Below are positions 1-7,853 of a DNA stretch of 22,876 nt, one piece after another. The stretch's first letter is position 1, and each line of letters opens with the position of its first letter. This DNA is from DASTYK01 sp964430275 (GTDB lineage: Bacteria; Gemmatimonadota; Gemmatimonadetes; Longimicrobiales; RSA9): the NCBI GenBank assembly GCA_964430275.1, contig CAYSGF010000114.1, positions 1 through 22,876 of the forward strand. The letters run 5' to 3'. The translations under genes were made by a program, and so were the position numbers. The notes below the pieces were generated by a model. It was not told the DNA's origin. It was given only the letters and a program-made list of their open reading frames with translations, and did not search any database.

Positions 1-1
1 C

Positions 2-1492
2 GAGCGTACGCGTCTGCAACGGCGTAGTGCTGATGCCGAATCCGTCGCGGCCCGCATCCTCGAGGAGGCGAACGCCGACGCGGAGCGCACCCGGCGCGAC
101 GCCGAGCTGGCAGGGAAGGAGGAGGCGTTCCGCGCGCGCGAGGAATGGGAGCGCGAGGAGGCCCGCAGGCGCGAGGATCTCGAGCGCGCCGAGCAGCGGG
201 TCGAGGAGCGTCGCTCGTCGCTGGACAGGAAGTACGATCTGCTGGAGGCGAAGGAGCGGCAGGTCGGTGAGCGGGAGCAGGGCGTCGAGGCGCGGGCCGC
301 CGAGCTCGCCGAGCAGCACGCGGAGACGCAGCGGATGCAGTACGAGGCGGGCGCGAAGCTGGAGGCGCTGGCGGGCCTGAGCTCCGAGGATGCGCTCAAG
401 CGGCTGATGCAGGGGCTGGAGGAGGAGGCGCGGGCGCGCGCAGCGAACTCGATCCGCGAGATCAAGGAGAACGCGAAGCGGGATGCCGAGCGCGAGGCGC
501 GCAACATCGTCTCGCTCGCCATTCAGCGGATCGCCGCCGACCACACCGCCGAGAGCACCGTCTCGGTCGTCAGCCTGCCGTCGGACGAGAGGAAGGGCCG
601 GATCATCGGCCGCGAGGGGCGCAACATCCGCGCGTTCGAGCAGGCGACCGGCATCGACGTGATCATCGACGATACGCCGGAAGCCGTGATCCTGTCCGGC
701 TTCGATCCAGTCCGGCGCGAGACGGCGCGGCTCGCGCTCGAGAAGCTCGTCGCCGACGGCCGCATCCATCCGGGCCGCATCGAGGAGGTCGTCGAGAAGA
801 GCAAGAAGGAGGTGGAGGAGGGGATGATCCAGGCCGCCGAGGAGGCGTGCTACGAGCTGGGCGTCCACGGCGTCCATCCCGAGATCATCAAGGTGCTCGG
901 CCGCCTGAAGTTCCGCACCTCCTACGGGCAGAATCAGCTGCTTCACGCCAAGGAAGTCGCCCGCGTTGCCGGCAACATGGCCGCGGAGATGGGGCTCGAC
1001 GCCACGATCACGAAGCGCATGGGCCTCCTTCACGATGTCGGCAAGGGGCTCACGCACGAGCAGGAGGGCACGCACGTCGAGCTGGGCTGGAACCTGTGCA
1101 AGAAGTACAACGAGCCCGACCAGGTGCTGAACGCGATCAAGGCGCATCACGACGAGGAGCCGCACCGTTACGCCGAGACGTTCCTCGTCACCGCCGGCGA
1201 CGCGATCAGCGGTGCGCGCCCCGGTGCCCGCCGCGAGATGTTCGAGACCTACGTGAAGCGGCTCGAGAAGCTCGAGCAGATCGCCGTGGGGTTCCCCGGC
1301 GTCGAGCGCTGCTTTGCGATCCAGGCCGGCCGCGAGGTCCGCGTGCTCGTCGACCCCGAGAACGTGAACGACGCGACGATGGCCGACCTGAGCGAGCAGA
1401 TCGCGCGCAAGCTCGAGGACGAGCTGCAGTATCCCGGGCAGATCAAGGTGGTGGTCATCCGGGAGACGAGGGCCGTGGATTTCGCGCGGTAG
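2..1492 (+). CDS. rny: Ribonuclease Y, 3' part (5' end outside window)
   Basis: Endoribonuclease that starts mRNA decay, normally tethered to the membrane by an N-terminal helix; that helix and the start codon lie left of the window. The frame is open from base 2 and gives 496 residues, against about 520 for full-length RNase Y. Residues 1 to about 125 are a highly charged Glu/Arg/Ala coiled coil. A KH RNA-binding domain follows, with GRIIGREGRN at about 199-208. The HD phosphohydrolase domain has LLHDVGK, with the metal-binding His-Asp pair at about 344-345. The C-terminus (QYPGQIKVVVIRE) is typical of the family. Internal ATGs, such as the one at 335, are not real starts because the coiled coil continues upstream in frame. 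A 208-base gap separates it from folD. Confidence 0.96.
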   Translation, partial: ERTRLQRRSADAESVAARILEEANADAERTRRDAELAGKEEAFRAREEWEREEARRREDLERAEQRVEERRSSLDRKYDLLEAKERQVGEREQGVEARAAELAEQHAETQRMQYEAGAKLEALAGLSSEDALKRLMQGLEEEARARAANSIREIKENAKRDAEREARNIVSLAIQRIAADHTAESTVSVVSLPSDERKGRIIGREGRNIRAFEQATGIDVIIDDTPEAVILSGFDPVRRETARLALEKLVADGRIHPGRIEEVVEKSKKEVEEGMIQAAEEACYELGVHGVHPEIIKVLGRLKFRTSYGQNQLLHAKEVARVAGNMAAEMGLDATITKRMGLLHDVGKGLTHEQEGTHVELGWNLCKKYNEPDQVLNAIKAHHDEEPHRYAETFLVTAGDAISGARPGARREMFETYVKRLEKLEQIAVGFPGVERCFAIQAGREVRVLVDPENVNDATMADLSEQIARKLEDELQYPGQIKVVVIRETRAVDFAR

Positions 1493-1596
1493 GGGGAGGG
1501 ACCGGCGGCGAGCGCGACCGGCCGCCCGTAACGCGCCCGGCGGCGAACGAAACCAGAACGCGGCAGCATCCCGGCCGGCCGCCTGCCGAGTCCCAC

Positions 1597-1637
1597 GGTG
1601 AACGCTCCTGTGCGCTCCGTGGACTCTGTGGTGAACG
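1597..1637. repeat. Short direct-repeat cluster in the rny-folD gap
   Basis: Two exact copies of GGTGAACG (1597-1604 and 1630-1637) flank three related 8-base units: CTCCTGTG at 1605, CTCCGTGG at 1615 and CTCTGTGG at 1624. It sits in the 208-base gap between rny and folD. The following stretch, about 1630-1700, is less GC-rich than its surroundings and probably holds the folD promoter, but I found no convincing -35/-10 pair. The repeats are visible; their function is unknown. Confidence 0.45.
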
Positions 1638-1700
1638 ATGTTGATGTTCGTGATTGGCAGCTCCACCAATTAGCCTCTTAGCCTCGCAACGAAGAGATTG

Positions 1701-2603
1701 ATGGCCACCCTCATCAGCGGCACCACCCTGAGTGAAACGATCCGCGCGGAGATCGCGTCTGACGCGGCGGCGTTCCAGCAGGAGACCGGCATCCAGCCCG
1801 GGCTCGCGGTCGTGATCGTCGGCAATGACCCGGCGAGCGAAGTGTACGTGCGCTCGAAGGGGCGTGCGGCCGAGGCGGCGGGGTTCTACTCGCGCACCAT
1901 CGCATTGCCGGAGGACACGCCGGAGGACGAGCTGCTCGGCGTCATCGAGGGACTGAACGCGGATCCGCGCGTACACGGGATTCTGTGCCAGCTGCCGGTG
2001 CCGAAGCACATCGACGCGCAGAAGGTGCTGCTCGCCATCGATCCCGGGAAGGACGTGGACGGCTTTCATCCGGTGAACGCGGGCCGTCTCGCGATCGGTG
2101 ATCCGGACGTGCTGGCACCGTGCACGCCCGCCGGCGTGATCGAGATGATCGTACGCTCCGGCTACGAGACGCGCGGCCGGCACGCGGTCGTCGTCGGCCG
2201 GTCCACGATCGTCGGCCGGCCCATGGCGCTCCTGCTGCTGCGCAACGGCCGCGGCGGCGATGCGACCGTGACGGTCGCGCACTCGCGCACGGCGGACCTG
2301 GGCGCGATCACGCGGCAGGCAGACATCCTGATCGCGGCCGTCGGCCGGCCACAGATGATCCGCGGTGACATGATCCGGCCGGGTGCTGTCGTGATCGACG
2401 TCGGCATCAATCGCGTCGAGGACGCGAGCGCGAAGCGCGGCTACCGCCTGGTCGGGGACGTCCACTTCGAGGAGGCGATGCAGGTTGCCGAGGCGGTCAC
2501 GCCGGTGCCCGGCGGAGTCGGTCCGATGACGATCACGATGCTGCTCTCGAACACACTTCGCGCGGCGCGTGCAAGTGCTGTAGCTGCAGGCGTTTCTGGC
2601 TGA
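1701..2603 (+). CDS. folD: Bifunctional methylenetetrahydrofolate dehydrogenase / cyclohydrolase
   Basis: Cytosolic enzyme that interconverts 5,10-methylene-THF, 5,10-methenyl-THF and 10-formyl-THF with NADP, supplying one-carbon units. The 300-residue product has family length. Motifs in order: the catalytic YVRSK (Tyr49, Lys53), QLPVP, DVDGFHPVN, PCTPAGVIEMI, the Rossmann-fold segment GRSTIVGRP, and the C-terminal PVPGGVGPMTITML. The start is the ATG at 1701, after a purine-rich GAAGAGA; the TTG three bases earlier is less likely. The stop codon shares its A with the ATG of xseA (TGATG), so the two are probably translationally coupled. Confidence 0.97.
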   Translation: MATLISGTTLSETIRAEIASDAAAFQQETGIQPGLAVVIVGNDPASEVYVRSKGRAAEAAGFYSRTIALPEDTPEDELLGVIEGLNADPRVHGILCQLPVPKHIDAQKVLLAIDPGKDVDGFHPVNAGRLAIGDPDVLAPCTPAGVIEMIVRSGYETRGRHAVVVGRSTIVGRPMALLLLRNGRGGDATVTVAHSRTADLGAITRQADILIAAVGRPQMIRGDMIRPGAVVIDVGINRVEDASAKRGYRLVGDVHFEEAMQVAEAVTPVPGGVGPMTITMLLSNTLRAARASAVAAGVSG

Positions 2604-3853
2604 TGGGTTACGACCTCTTCGAGGGCGGTGGCAGCGGCCGGCCGCCCCGCCGCGCATACGTCCGCAAGGGCGCCGCGTGGTCGCTCGCGAACGCCGGCGA
2701 GGACGCCGACTATACGCCTTCGACACTGAACGCATTCGCGCGCAGCGTGATCGAGGGTGCGCTGCCGCCGATCTTCCTGCGCGGCGAAGTGACGGGCTGG
2801 AAGCGCTACCCGTCCGGTCATTGCTACTTCACGCTGCGCGACGCCGGCGCGCAGATCCGCTGCGTGATGTGGTCGCGCGATGCGGTACGGCTGCCCGCGG
2901 ATCCGGACGAGGGGATGGAAGTGCGGGCGTTCGGTACGCTGACGCTGTACGAGAAGCGCGGCGAGTTCCAGCTCGCAGTGCGCGAGCTCGAGGCGGGCGG
3001 GCGCGACGGCCTGTGGCGGCTCGCGTTCGAGAAGCTGCGCAGGCGCCTGGAAGCCGAGGGGCTGCTCGCACCGGAGCGGAAGCGGCCGCTGCCGGCGCAC
3101 CCGTCCGTCATCGGCATCGTCACGTCCCGGTCCGGCGCAGCACTGCATGACATCCTCCACGTGATCGAGCGGCGCGCGCCCTGGACGCGCGTGGTCGTTG
3201 CACCGGCGCGCGTGCAGGGGCAGGGCGCCGGTGCGGACATCGCGCGCGCGCTGCACATGCTGGATCGTTCCGGCCTGGCCGACGTCGTCATCGTCGGTCG
3301 CGGGGGCGGCTCGGCGGAGGACCTGTGGGCGTTCAACGAGGAGTCTGTCGCGCGCGCCATCCTGCGCTGCAGCGTTCCCGTCATCAGCGCGGTGGGGCAC
3401 GAGGTGGACGTCACCATCGCGGACCTCGTCGCTGACTGCCGCGCACCTACGCCGAGTGCAGCGGCGGAACGCGCGGTGCCCGACCGTGCCTCGCTCGCGC
3501 GCGACGGCGATGCGCTGCAGCTGCGCCTGGAGCGCTCGCTCGACCGCCGCCTGAGCGCGACGCGGCGAACGGTCGATGACCTGGGCGCGGGCCTGGAAGC
3601 TGCCATGTCCGCGGCGATCGAGGCTCGCCGGGAGCGCGCACAGCGCTGTGCCGAGATGCTCGACGCCCTCTCGCCGCTCGCAGCGCTGCGCCGCGGCTAT
3701 GCCGTGCCGCTCGCACCGAGCGGCCGCATCCTGCGCTCTGCGTCGGCGTTCGCGCCCGGCGCACCGTTCTCGCTCCGTGTCGCAGACGGTGTCGTGGAAT
3801 GCGCCGTATCGACCACGCGCACCGTCGAGCTGCCCGAGGCCGCCGATGGCTGA
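2603..3853 (+). CDS. xseA: Exodeoxyribonuclease VII large subunit
   Basis: Catalytic subunit of exonuclease VII, which degrades single-stranded DNA in both directions in complex with several XseB subunits. It has 416 residues, close to family length. An N-terminal OB-fold (about 35-130, including VTGWKRYPSGHCYFTLRD) binds DNA. The catalytic core contains GIVTSRSGAALHD, VGRGGGSAEDLWAF, SAVGHEVDVTIAD with the active-site His and Asp, and the family signature RAPTPSAAAE. A basic helical region follows, as expected for the part that binds the small subunit. It starts in the TGATG overlap with folD and overlaps xseB by 8 bases, so folD, xseA and xseB are very likely one transcript. Confidence 0.97.
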   Translation: MGYDLFEGGGSGRPPRRAYVRKGAAWSLANAGEDADYTPSTLNAFARSVIEGALPPIFLRGEVTGWKRYPSGHCYFTLRDAGAQIRCVMWSRDAVRLPADPDEGMEVRAFGTLTLYEKRGEFQLAVRELEAGGRDGLWRLAFEKLRRRLEAEGLLAPERKRPLPAHPSVIGIVTSRSGAALHDILHVIERRAPWTRVVVAPARVQGQGAGADIARALHMLDRSGLADVVIVGRGGGSAEDLWAFNEESVARAILRCSVPVISAVGHEVDVTIADLVADCRAPTPSAAAERAVPDRASLARDGDALQLRLERSLDRRLSATRRTVDDLGAGLEAAMSAAIEARRERAQRCAEMLDALSPLAALRRGYAVPLAPSGRILRSASAFAPGAPFSLRVADGVVECAVSTTRTVELPEAADG

Positions 3854-4082
3854 GCCCGGCGAGCGCGGCGGTATCGAGAAGCGGATCGCGCGTCTCGAGG
3901 AGATCGTTGCCGGCCTGGAGCGCGAGGAGCTCGAGCTCGACGATGCGCTCCAGCTGTTCGAGGAGGGCATCGCCCACCTGCGCGACGTGCGCGGCATGCT
4001 CCAGTCCGCGGAGCTGCGCGTCGATCGGCTGCTCGAGGAGGCGGACGGCACGCTCACGACCGAGCCGCTGCCGGAGGAATGA
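3846..4082 (+). CDS. xseB: Exodeoxyribonuclease VII small subunit
   Basis: Small helical subunit that multimerises around the tail of XseA and is needed for exonuclease VII activity. The 78-residue product has normal length for the family. The sequence is two amphipathic helices rich in Leu, Glu and Arg; the segment RLEEIVAGLEREELELDDAL followed by LFEEGI is the classic XseB pattern. The ATG at 3846 lies inside the last codons of xseA. The longer open frame upstream is only the shadow of xseA. The stop overlaps the ispA start in an ATGA, giving a chain of coupled genes. Confidence 0.94.
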   Translation: MAEPGERGGIEKRIARLEEIVAGLEREELELDDALQLFEEGIAHLRDVRGMLQSAELRVDRLLEEADGTLTTEPLPEE

Positions 4083-4981
4083 GCGGCACGCTCGCGCACG
4101 CGGTCACGGTGCGAGCGGCGGCGGACGCAGCACTCGAACGCGCGGCCGCAACCCTGCTCGTCGGTGTACCGGAGTCCCTCGCCGGGCCGGTCCGCTACGC
4201 ACTGGCGGGTGACGGCAAGCGACTCCGGCCGATCCTCTGCGTCGCGGCGTACCGCGCCCTCCAGGGCCCCGCGCCGGATACCCGCATCCACGACCTCGCC
4301 GCCGCTCTCGAGATCATCCACACGTACTCCCTCGTGCACGACGACCTGCCGTGCATGGACGATGACGAGCTGCGCCGCGGCCGGCCGACCACGCATCGCG
4401 CATTCGACGTCCGAACCGCCACGGTCGCGGGCGCATTCATGATCCCGCTGGCGTTCACGCAGCTCAGGCACGCGACAGCGGCGCTCGCGCTGCCGGCCGG
4501 GACGCGTGTGGCACTCGCGCGCGAGCTCGGCCGTGCCGCCGGCGCGGCCGGGATGGTCGGCGGCCAGTGGCTGGATCTGGACGCGGAAGCCACGGCCGGC
4601 AGCATTGATGAGCTGGAGACGATGCACCGCCGCAAAACCGGCGCGCTGATGGAAGCGGCGCTCGCGATGGGGGCGCTCGCCGCCGGCGCCGAGGAGCGGA
4701 TCGTCGCTCATTTCCGCGACGCCGGGACGGCGCTGGGACTGGCGTTCCAGATCCACGATGACGTGCTGGACGAGACCGCGAGTGAGGCGGTGCTGGGAAA
4801 AACGGCGGGCAAGGACCGGGCACACGGCAAGGCGACGTTTCCGGCGCTGCTCGGGCTGGAGGAGGCCCGCGCCCGGGCGCGCGCGGCGGCTGCCAGCGCG
4901 CGTGGCGCCCTTCGTCACGCCGGGGTCGAGGATTCGCTGCTCGACGGGCTGGTCTCATTCGCCGTGGAGCGGGACCGCTAG
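4079..4981 (+). CDS. ispA: Short-chain polyprenyl diphosphate synthase, probably farnesyl diphosphate synthase
   Basis: Condenses isopentenyl diphosphate with allylic diphosphates to make short isoprenoid chains. The 300-residue all-helical protein has the GDGKRLRP substrate-binding motif (about 44-51), the first Asp-rich motif DDLPCMDDD (88-96), GGQWLDL, and the second motif HDDVLD (226-231) followed by GKTAGKD. The residue five before the first Asp pair is Tyr, and the motif carries the two-residue insertion seen in bacterial FPP synthases such as E. coli IspA. This suggests C15 products, though C20 cannot be excluded from sequence. It lies between xseB and dxs, an order also found in E. 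coli. A 57-base gap separates it from dxs. Confidence 0.92.
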   Translation: MSGTLAHAVTVRAAADAALERAAATLLVGVPESLAGPVRYALAGDGKRLRPILCVAAYRALQGPAPDTRIHDLAAALEIIHTYSLVHDDLPCMDDDELRRGRPTTHRAFDVRTATVAGAFMIPLAFTQLRHATAALALPAGTRVALARELGRAAGAAGMVGGQWLDLDAEATAGSIDELETMHRRKTGALMEAALAMGALAAGAEERIVAHFRDAGTALGLAFQIHDDVLDETASEAVLGKTAGKDRAHGKATFPALLGLEEARARARAAAASARGALRHAGVEDSLLDGLVSFAVERDR

Positions 4982-5038
4982 CTATATTGCGAGGTTCACG
5001 GCGCCGGACGCGCCGCTGCGGGATTTCGAGGAGGAGCC

Positions 5039-6955
5039 GTGTCGATTCTGGAGAGCCTGTTTTCCCCCGCCGAGCTGCGGCTGCTCGACCGCGAGCAGCT
5101 GCCCGCCGTCGCCACCGCCGTGCGCGAACGGATGGTCGACGTGATCAGCAAGGTCGGCGGCCATTTCGCGCCTGGCCTGGGCGTGGTCGAGCTGACGATC
5201 GCGCTGCACTACGTGTTCGACACGCCCGCCGACAGGCTGATCTGGGACGTCGGTCACCAAGGCTACCCGCACAAGATCCTGACCGGTCGCAACGAGGCGT
5301 TCGCGCGCATCCGCTCGAAGGACGGCCCGTCCGGCTTCCTCGCGCGCCGCGAGTCGGAGTACGACGTGTTTGGTGCCGGCCACGCCGCGACGTCGATCTC
5401 GGCCGGCCTCGGCATCGCCACTGCGCGTGACCTGAAGGGCGAGGACTTCGAGGTGGTCGCAATCATCGGCGATGGCGCGATGACGAGCGGCATCGCCTAC
5501 GAGGCCCTGAACAATGCCGGCGACACCGACCGCGATCTCATCGTCGTGCTGAACGACAACGAGATGTCGATCTCGCCGAACGTCGGCGCCATGCACAAGT
5601 ACCTGACCGGCATCATCACGAACCCGGTCTACAACCGCGTGCGCGACGAGGTGAAGGGCTTCCTGCAGCGCGGTGCGGACGGCGGCCTCAAGGACAAGCT
5701 CGAGCAGATCGTGCTCAAGATGGAGGAAGGCGCGAAGAGCTTCTTTACGCCCGGCATGCTCTTCGAGGAGCTCGGCTTCCGCTACGTCGGTCCCATCGAC
5801 GGCCACGACCTCGACACGCTCGTCGACACGTTCCGCGAAGTGCGCAAGTGGGACGGTCCGCGCCTCGTGCACGTGCTGACAAAAAAGGGGAAGGGCTTCG
5901 CGCTGGCCGAGCAGAACCCCGTCGTCTGGCATGGTGCCACGCCGTTCGACAAGATCAGCGGCGAGATGCCGAAGAAGAAGACGGCAACGCCCGCATACAC
6001 GAGCGCGTTCGGCAAGGGCCTCGTCGAGCTGGGCGAGCAGCGCAACGACGTGGTCGTGATCACCGCGGCGATGCCGAGCGGTACCGGCACGGGCGCGTTC
6101 GGTGACGCGTATCCGGAGCGCTACTTCGATGTCGGCATCGCGGAAGGCCACGGCGTCACGTTCGCGGCCGGCCTCGCGACCGAAGGCATTCGCCCGGTCG
6201 TCGCGATCTACTCGACGTTCCTGCAGCGCGCGTACGACTCGATCATCCACGACGTCGCGATCCAGAAGCTGCCGGTCGTCTTCGCGATGGACCGGGCCGG
6301 TCTCGTCGGCAATGACGGGCCCACCCACATGGGTCTCTACGACATCGCGTACCTGCTCGCGGTCCCGAACATGGTGGTCACGGCGCCGAAGGACGGCGCC
6401 GAGATGCTCGCGCTGTTGCGCCTCGGCGTCGAGACCGACCTGCCGTTCTCGCTGCGCTACCCGCGCGACACCGTGCCCGCACCGGTTCCGCCGCTTGCCG
6501 AGATTCCGGCAGTCGAGCTCGGCACGTGGGAGACGCTGCGGCGCGGCAGCGACGTCGCACTCCTCGCCGTCGGCACCATGGTCATGCCGGCACTCGCAGC
6601 GGCCGAGCGCCTGGTCGCCGATGGCATCGATGCGACGGTCGTGAACTGCCGCTTCCTCAAGCCCATGGACGAGCGCACGCTCGCATGGGTCGCCGAGCGG
6701 CACCGCGCAGTCGTGTCGATCGAAGAGGGCACGGTCGTGAACGGCTTCGGCGCTGCACTCGCAAACGCGCTCGAGCCGCACCGGCGCACGCACGCGCTCA
6801 TTCACGAGATCATGGGCGTGCCGGACTGCATCGTCGATCACGCGTCGCGCGCGGAACAGCTCGCGGCCGTTGGCCTCGACGTCGACGGCATCGTCGGCCG
6901 CGTCCGCGAGGTTGCCGCCGCCGCTCACATCAATCCGGTCCGATCGACGGCCTGA
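5039..6955 (+). CDS. dxs: 1-deoxy-D-xylulose-5-phosphate synthase
   Basis: Thiamine-diphosphate enzyme that condenses pyruvate and glyceraldehyde 3-phosphate, the first step of the MEP isoprenoid pathway. The 638-residue product matches the family. DVGHQGYPHKI carries the active-site His73. GDGAMTSGIAYEALNNAG (from Gly144) is the TPP/Mg motif. The pyrimidine domain has FDVGIAEGHGVTFAAG with the catalytic Glu, followed by VAIYSTFLQRAYD and GNDGPTHMG. The family usually has AEQHA where this protein has AEGHG. The start is a GTG at 5039 behind a strong purine-rich ribosome binding site (GAGGAGGAG, 5028-5036). It shares a TGATG junction with nadK and uses pathway logic with ispA just upstream. 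Confidence 0.97.
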   Translation: MSILESLFSPAELRLLDREQLPAVATAVRERMVDVISKVGGHFAPGLGVVELTIALHYVFDTPADRLIWDVGHQGYPHKILTGRNEAFARIRSKDGPSGFLARRESEYDVFGAGHAATSISAGLGIATARDLKGEDFEVVAIIGDGAMTSGIAYEALNNAGDTDRDLIVVLNDNEMSISPNVGAMHKYLTGIITNPVYNRVRDEVKGFLQRGADGGLKDKLEQIVLKMEEGAKSFFTPGMLFEELGFRYVGPIDGHDLDTLVDTFREVRKWDGPRLVHVLTKKGKGFALAEQNPVVWHGATPFDKISGEMPKKKTATPAYTSAFGKGLVELGEQRNDVVVITAAMPSGTGTGAFGDAYPERYFDVGIAEGHGVTFAAGLATEGIRPVVAIYSTFLQRAYDSIIHDVAIQKLPVVFAMDRAGLVGNDGPTHMGLYDIAYLLAVPNMVVTAPKDGAEMLALLRLGVETDLPFSLRYPRDTVPAPVPPLAEIPAVELGTWETLRRGSDVALLAVGTMVMPALAAAERLVADGIDATVVNCRFLKPMDERTLAWVAERHRAVVSIEEGTVVNGFGAALANALEPHRRTHALIHEIMGVPDCIVDHASRAEQLAAVGLDVDGIVGRVREVAAAAHINPVRSTA

Positions 6956-7851
6956 TGGCCGGCAAGGCGCCCCGCTTCCGTCGCGTCGGCATCATCGGTC
7001 CTGCTCAGGCCGCCGGACTCGACACATCGCTCGATGTCCTGCTGCGCGAGCTGAGCGCGCGCGATCTCGAGATCAGCGCCGAGGGCAGGCTGCTCGACCG
7101 GCTCCCCGGCGCCACCGAGTTCGTGCCCGAGGCGGTCGACCTGCTCGTCACGCTCGGCGGCGACGGCACACTCCTGCGCGGCGCCCGCATGGTCGCACCC
7201 CGCAATGTCCCCGTGCTCGGTGTCAACCTCGGCTACCTCGGGTTCCTCACGTCGATCACGCCGCAGGAGCTGGAGAGCGCACTGCCGCGCGTCTTCGCCG
7301 GCGACTACTGGCTTGACGAGCGCTTCACCCTCGATGCCCGCGTCGTGAACAGCTCCGGTGTGCCCGGACCCTCGTACCTCGCACTGAACGACGCTGTGCT
7401 CCACAAGGGCGGCTTCGCGCGCGTCATCCGCCTCGCCGTGCACGTCGGTCCCGACCTGCAGGAAGTCGCGACCTACACCGCCGACGGCATCATCCTGTCC
7501 ACGCCGACCGGTTCCACCGCGTACTCGCTGTCCGCCGCCGGACCGGTCGTGCACCCGGCCGTCGACTGCATCCTCGCCACGCCGATCTGCCCCCACACGC
7601 TCGTACTCCGGCCGCTCGTGCTGCCCGCCACCGTCGAGATCACCGTCGAGGTGCTCTCCCCGAGTGAAGAGCTGATCCTGACCGTCGATGGCCAGGACGG
7701 TGTCGGTCTGCATCCCGCCGACCGGCTCGTCGTGCGGCGCGGGACGTCGACCGTGCCGCTCGTTCGCTTCGCATCGCAGAGCTTCTTCACGACCCTGCGC
7801 CGCAAGCTGCACTGGGGCCTCGAGCACGACGAGTACAAGCGGCGCGGCTGA
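6955..7851 (+). CDS. nadK: NAD kinase
   Basis: Phosphorylates NAD to NADP in the cytosol with ATP or polyphosphate. The start at 6955 overlaps the dxs stop by one base (TGATG) and gives 298 residues, typical for the family. The diagnostic GGDGT loop is at about 68-72, followed by NLGYLGFLT. The NAD-binding segment ALNDAVLHKG and the second conserved block DGIILSTPTGSTAYSLSAAG are both intact. A much longer open frame upstream in the same phase is the shadow of dxs and not part of the protein. recN begins two bases after the stop. Confidence 0.96.
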   Translation: MAGKAPRFRRVGIIGPAQAAGLDTSLDVLLRELSARDLEISAEGRLLDRLPGATEFVPEAVDLLVTLGGDGTLLRGARMVAPRNVPVLGVNLGYLGFLTSITPQELESALPRVFAGDYWLDERFTLDARVVNSSGVPGPSYLALNDAVLHKGGFARVIRLAVHVGPDLQEVATYTADGIILSTPTGSTAYSLSAAGPVVHPAVDCILATPICPHTLVLRPLVLPATVEITVEVLSPSEELILTVDGQDGVGLHPADRLVVRRGTSTVPLVRFASQSFFTTLRRKLHWGLEHDEYKRRG

Positions 7852-7853
7852 GC

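Noticed and set aside
2441..4918. An 825-codon minus-strand open frame opposite folD, xseA, xseB and ispA
   Set aside because: Arg/Ala-rich low-complexity translation without motifs; it is an antisense shadow caused by high third-position GC. The plus-strand genes carry full family motifs.
5881..5887. dnaX-like slippery heptamer A-AAA-AAG inside dxs
   Set aside because: It encodes the conserved TKKGKG segment. The dxs frame continues normally, and I saw no reason to expect a shifted product.
4982..6928. A 648-codon minus-strand open frame opposite dxs
   Set aside because: It mirrors the dxs codons and has no recognisable domain; dxs is unambiguous.
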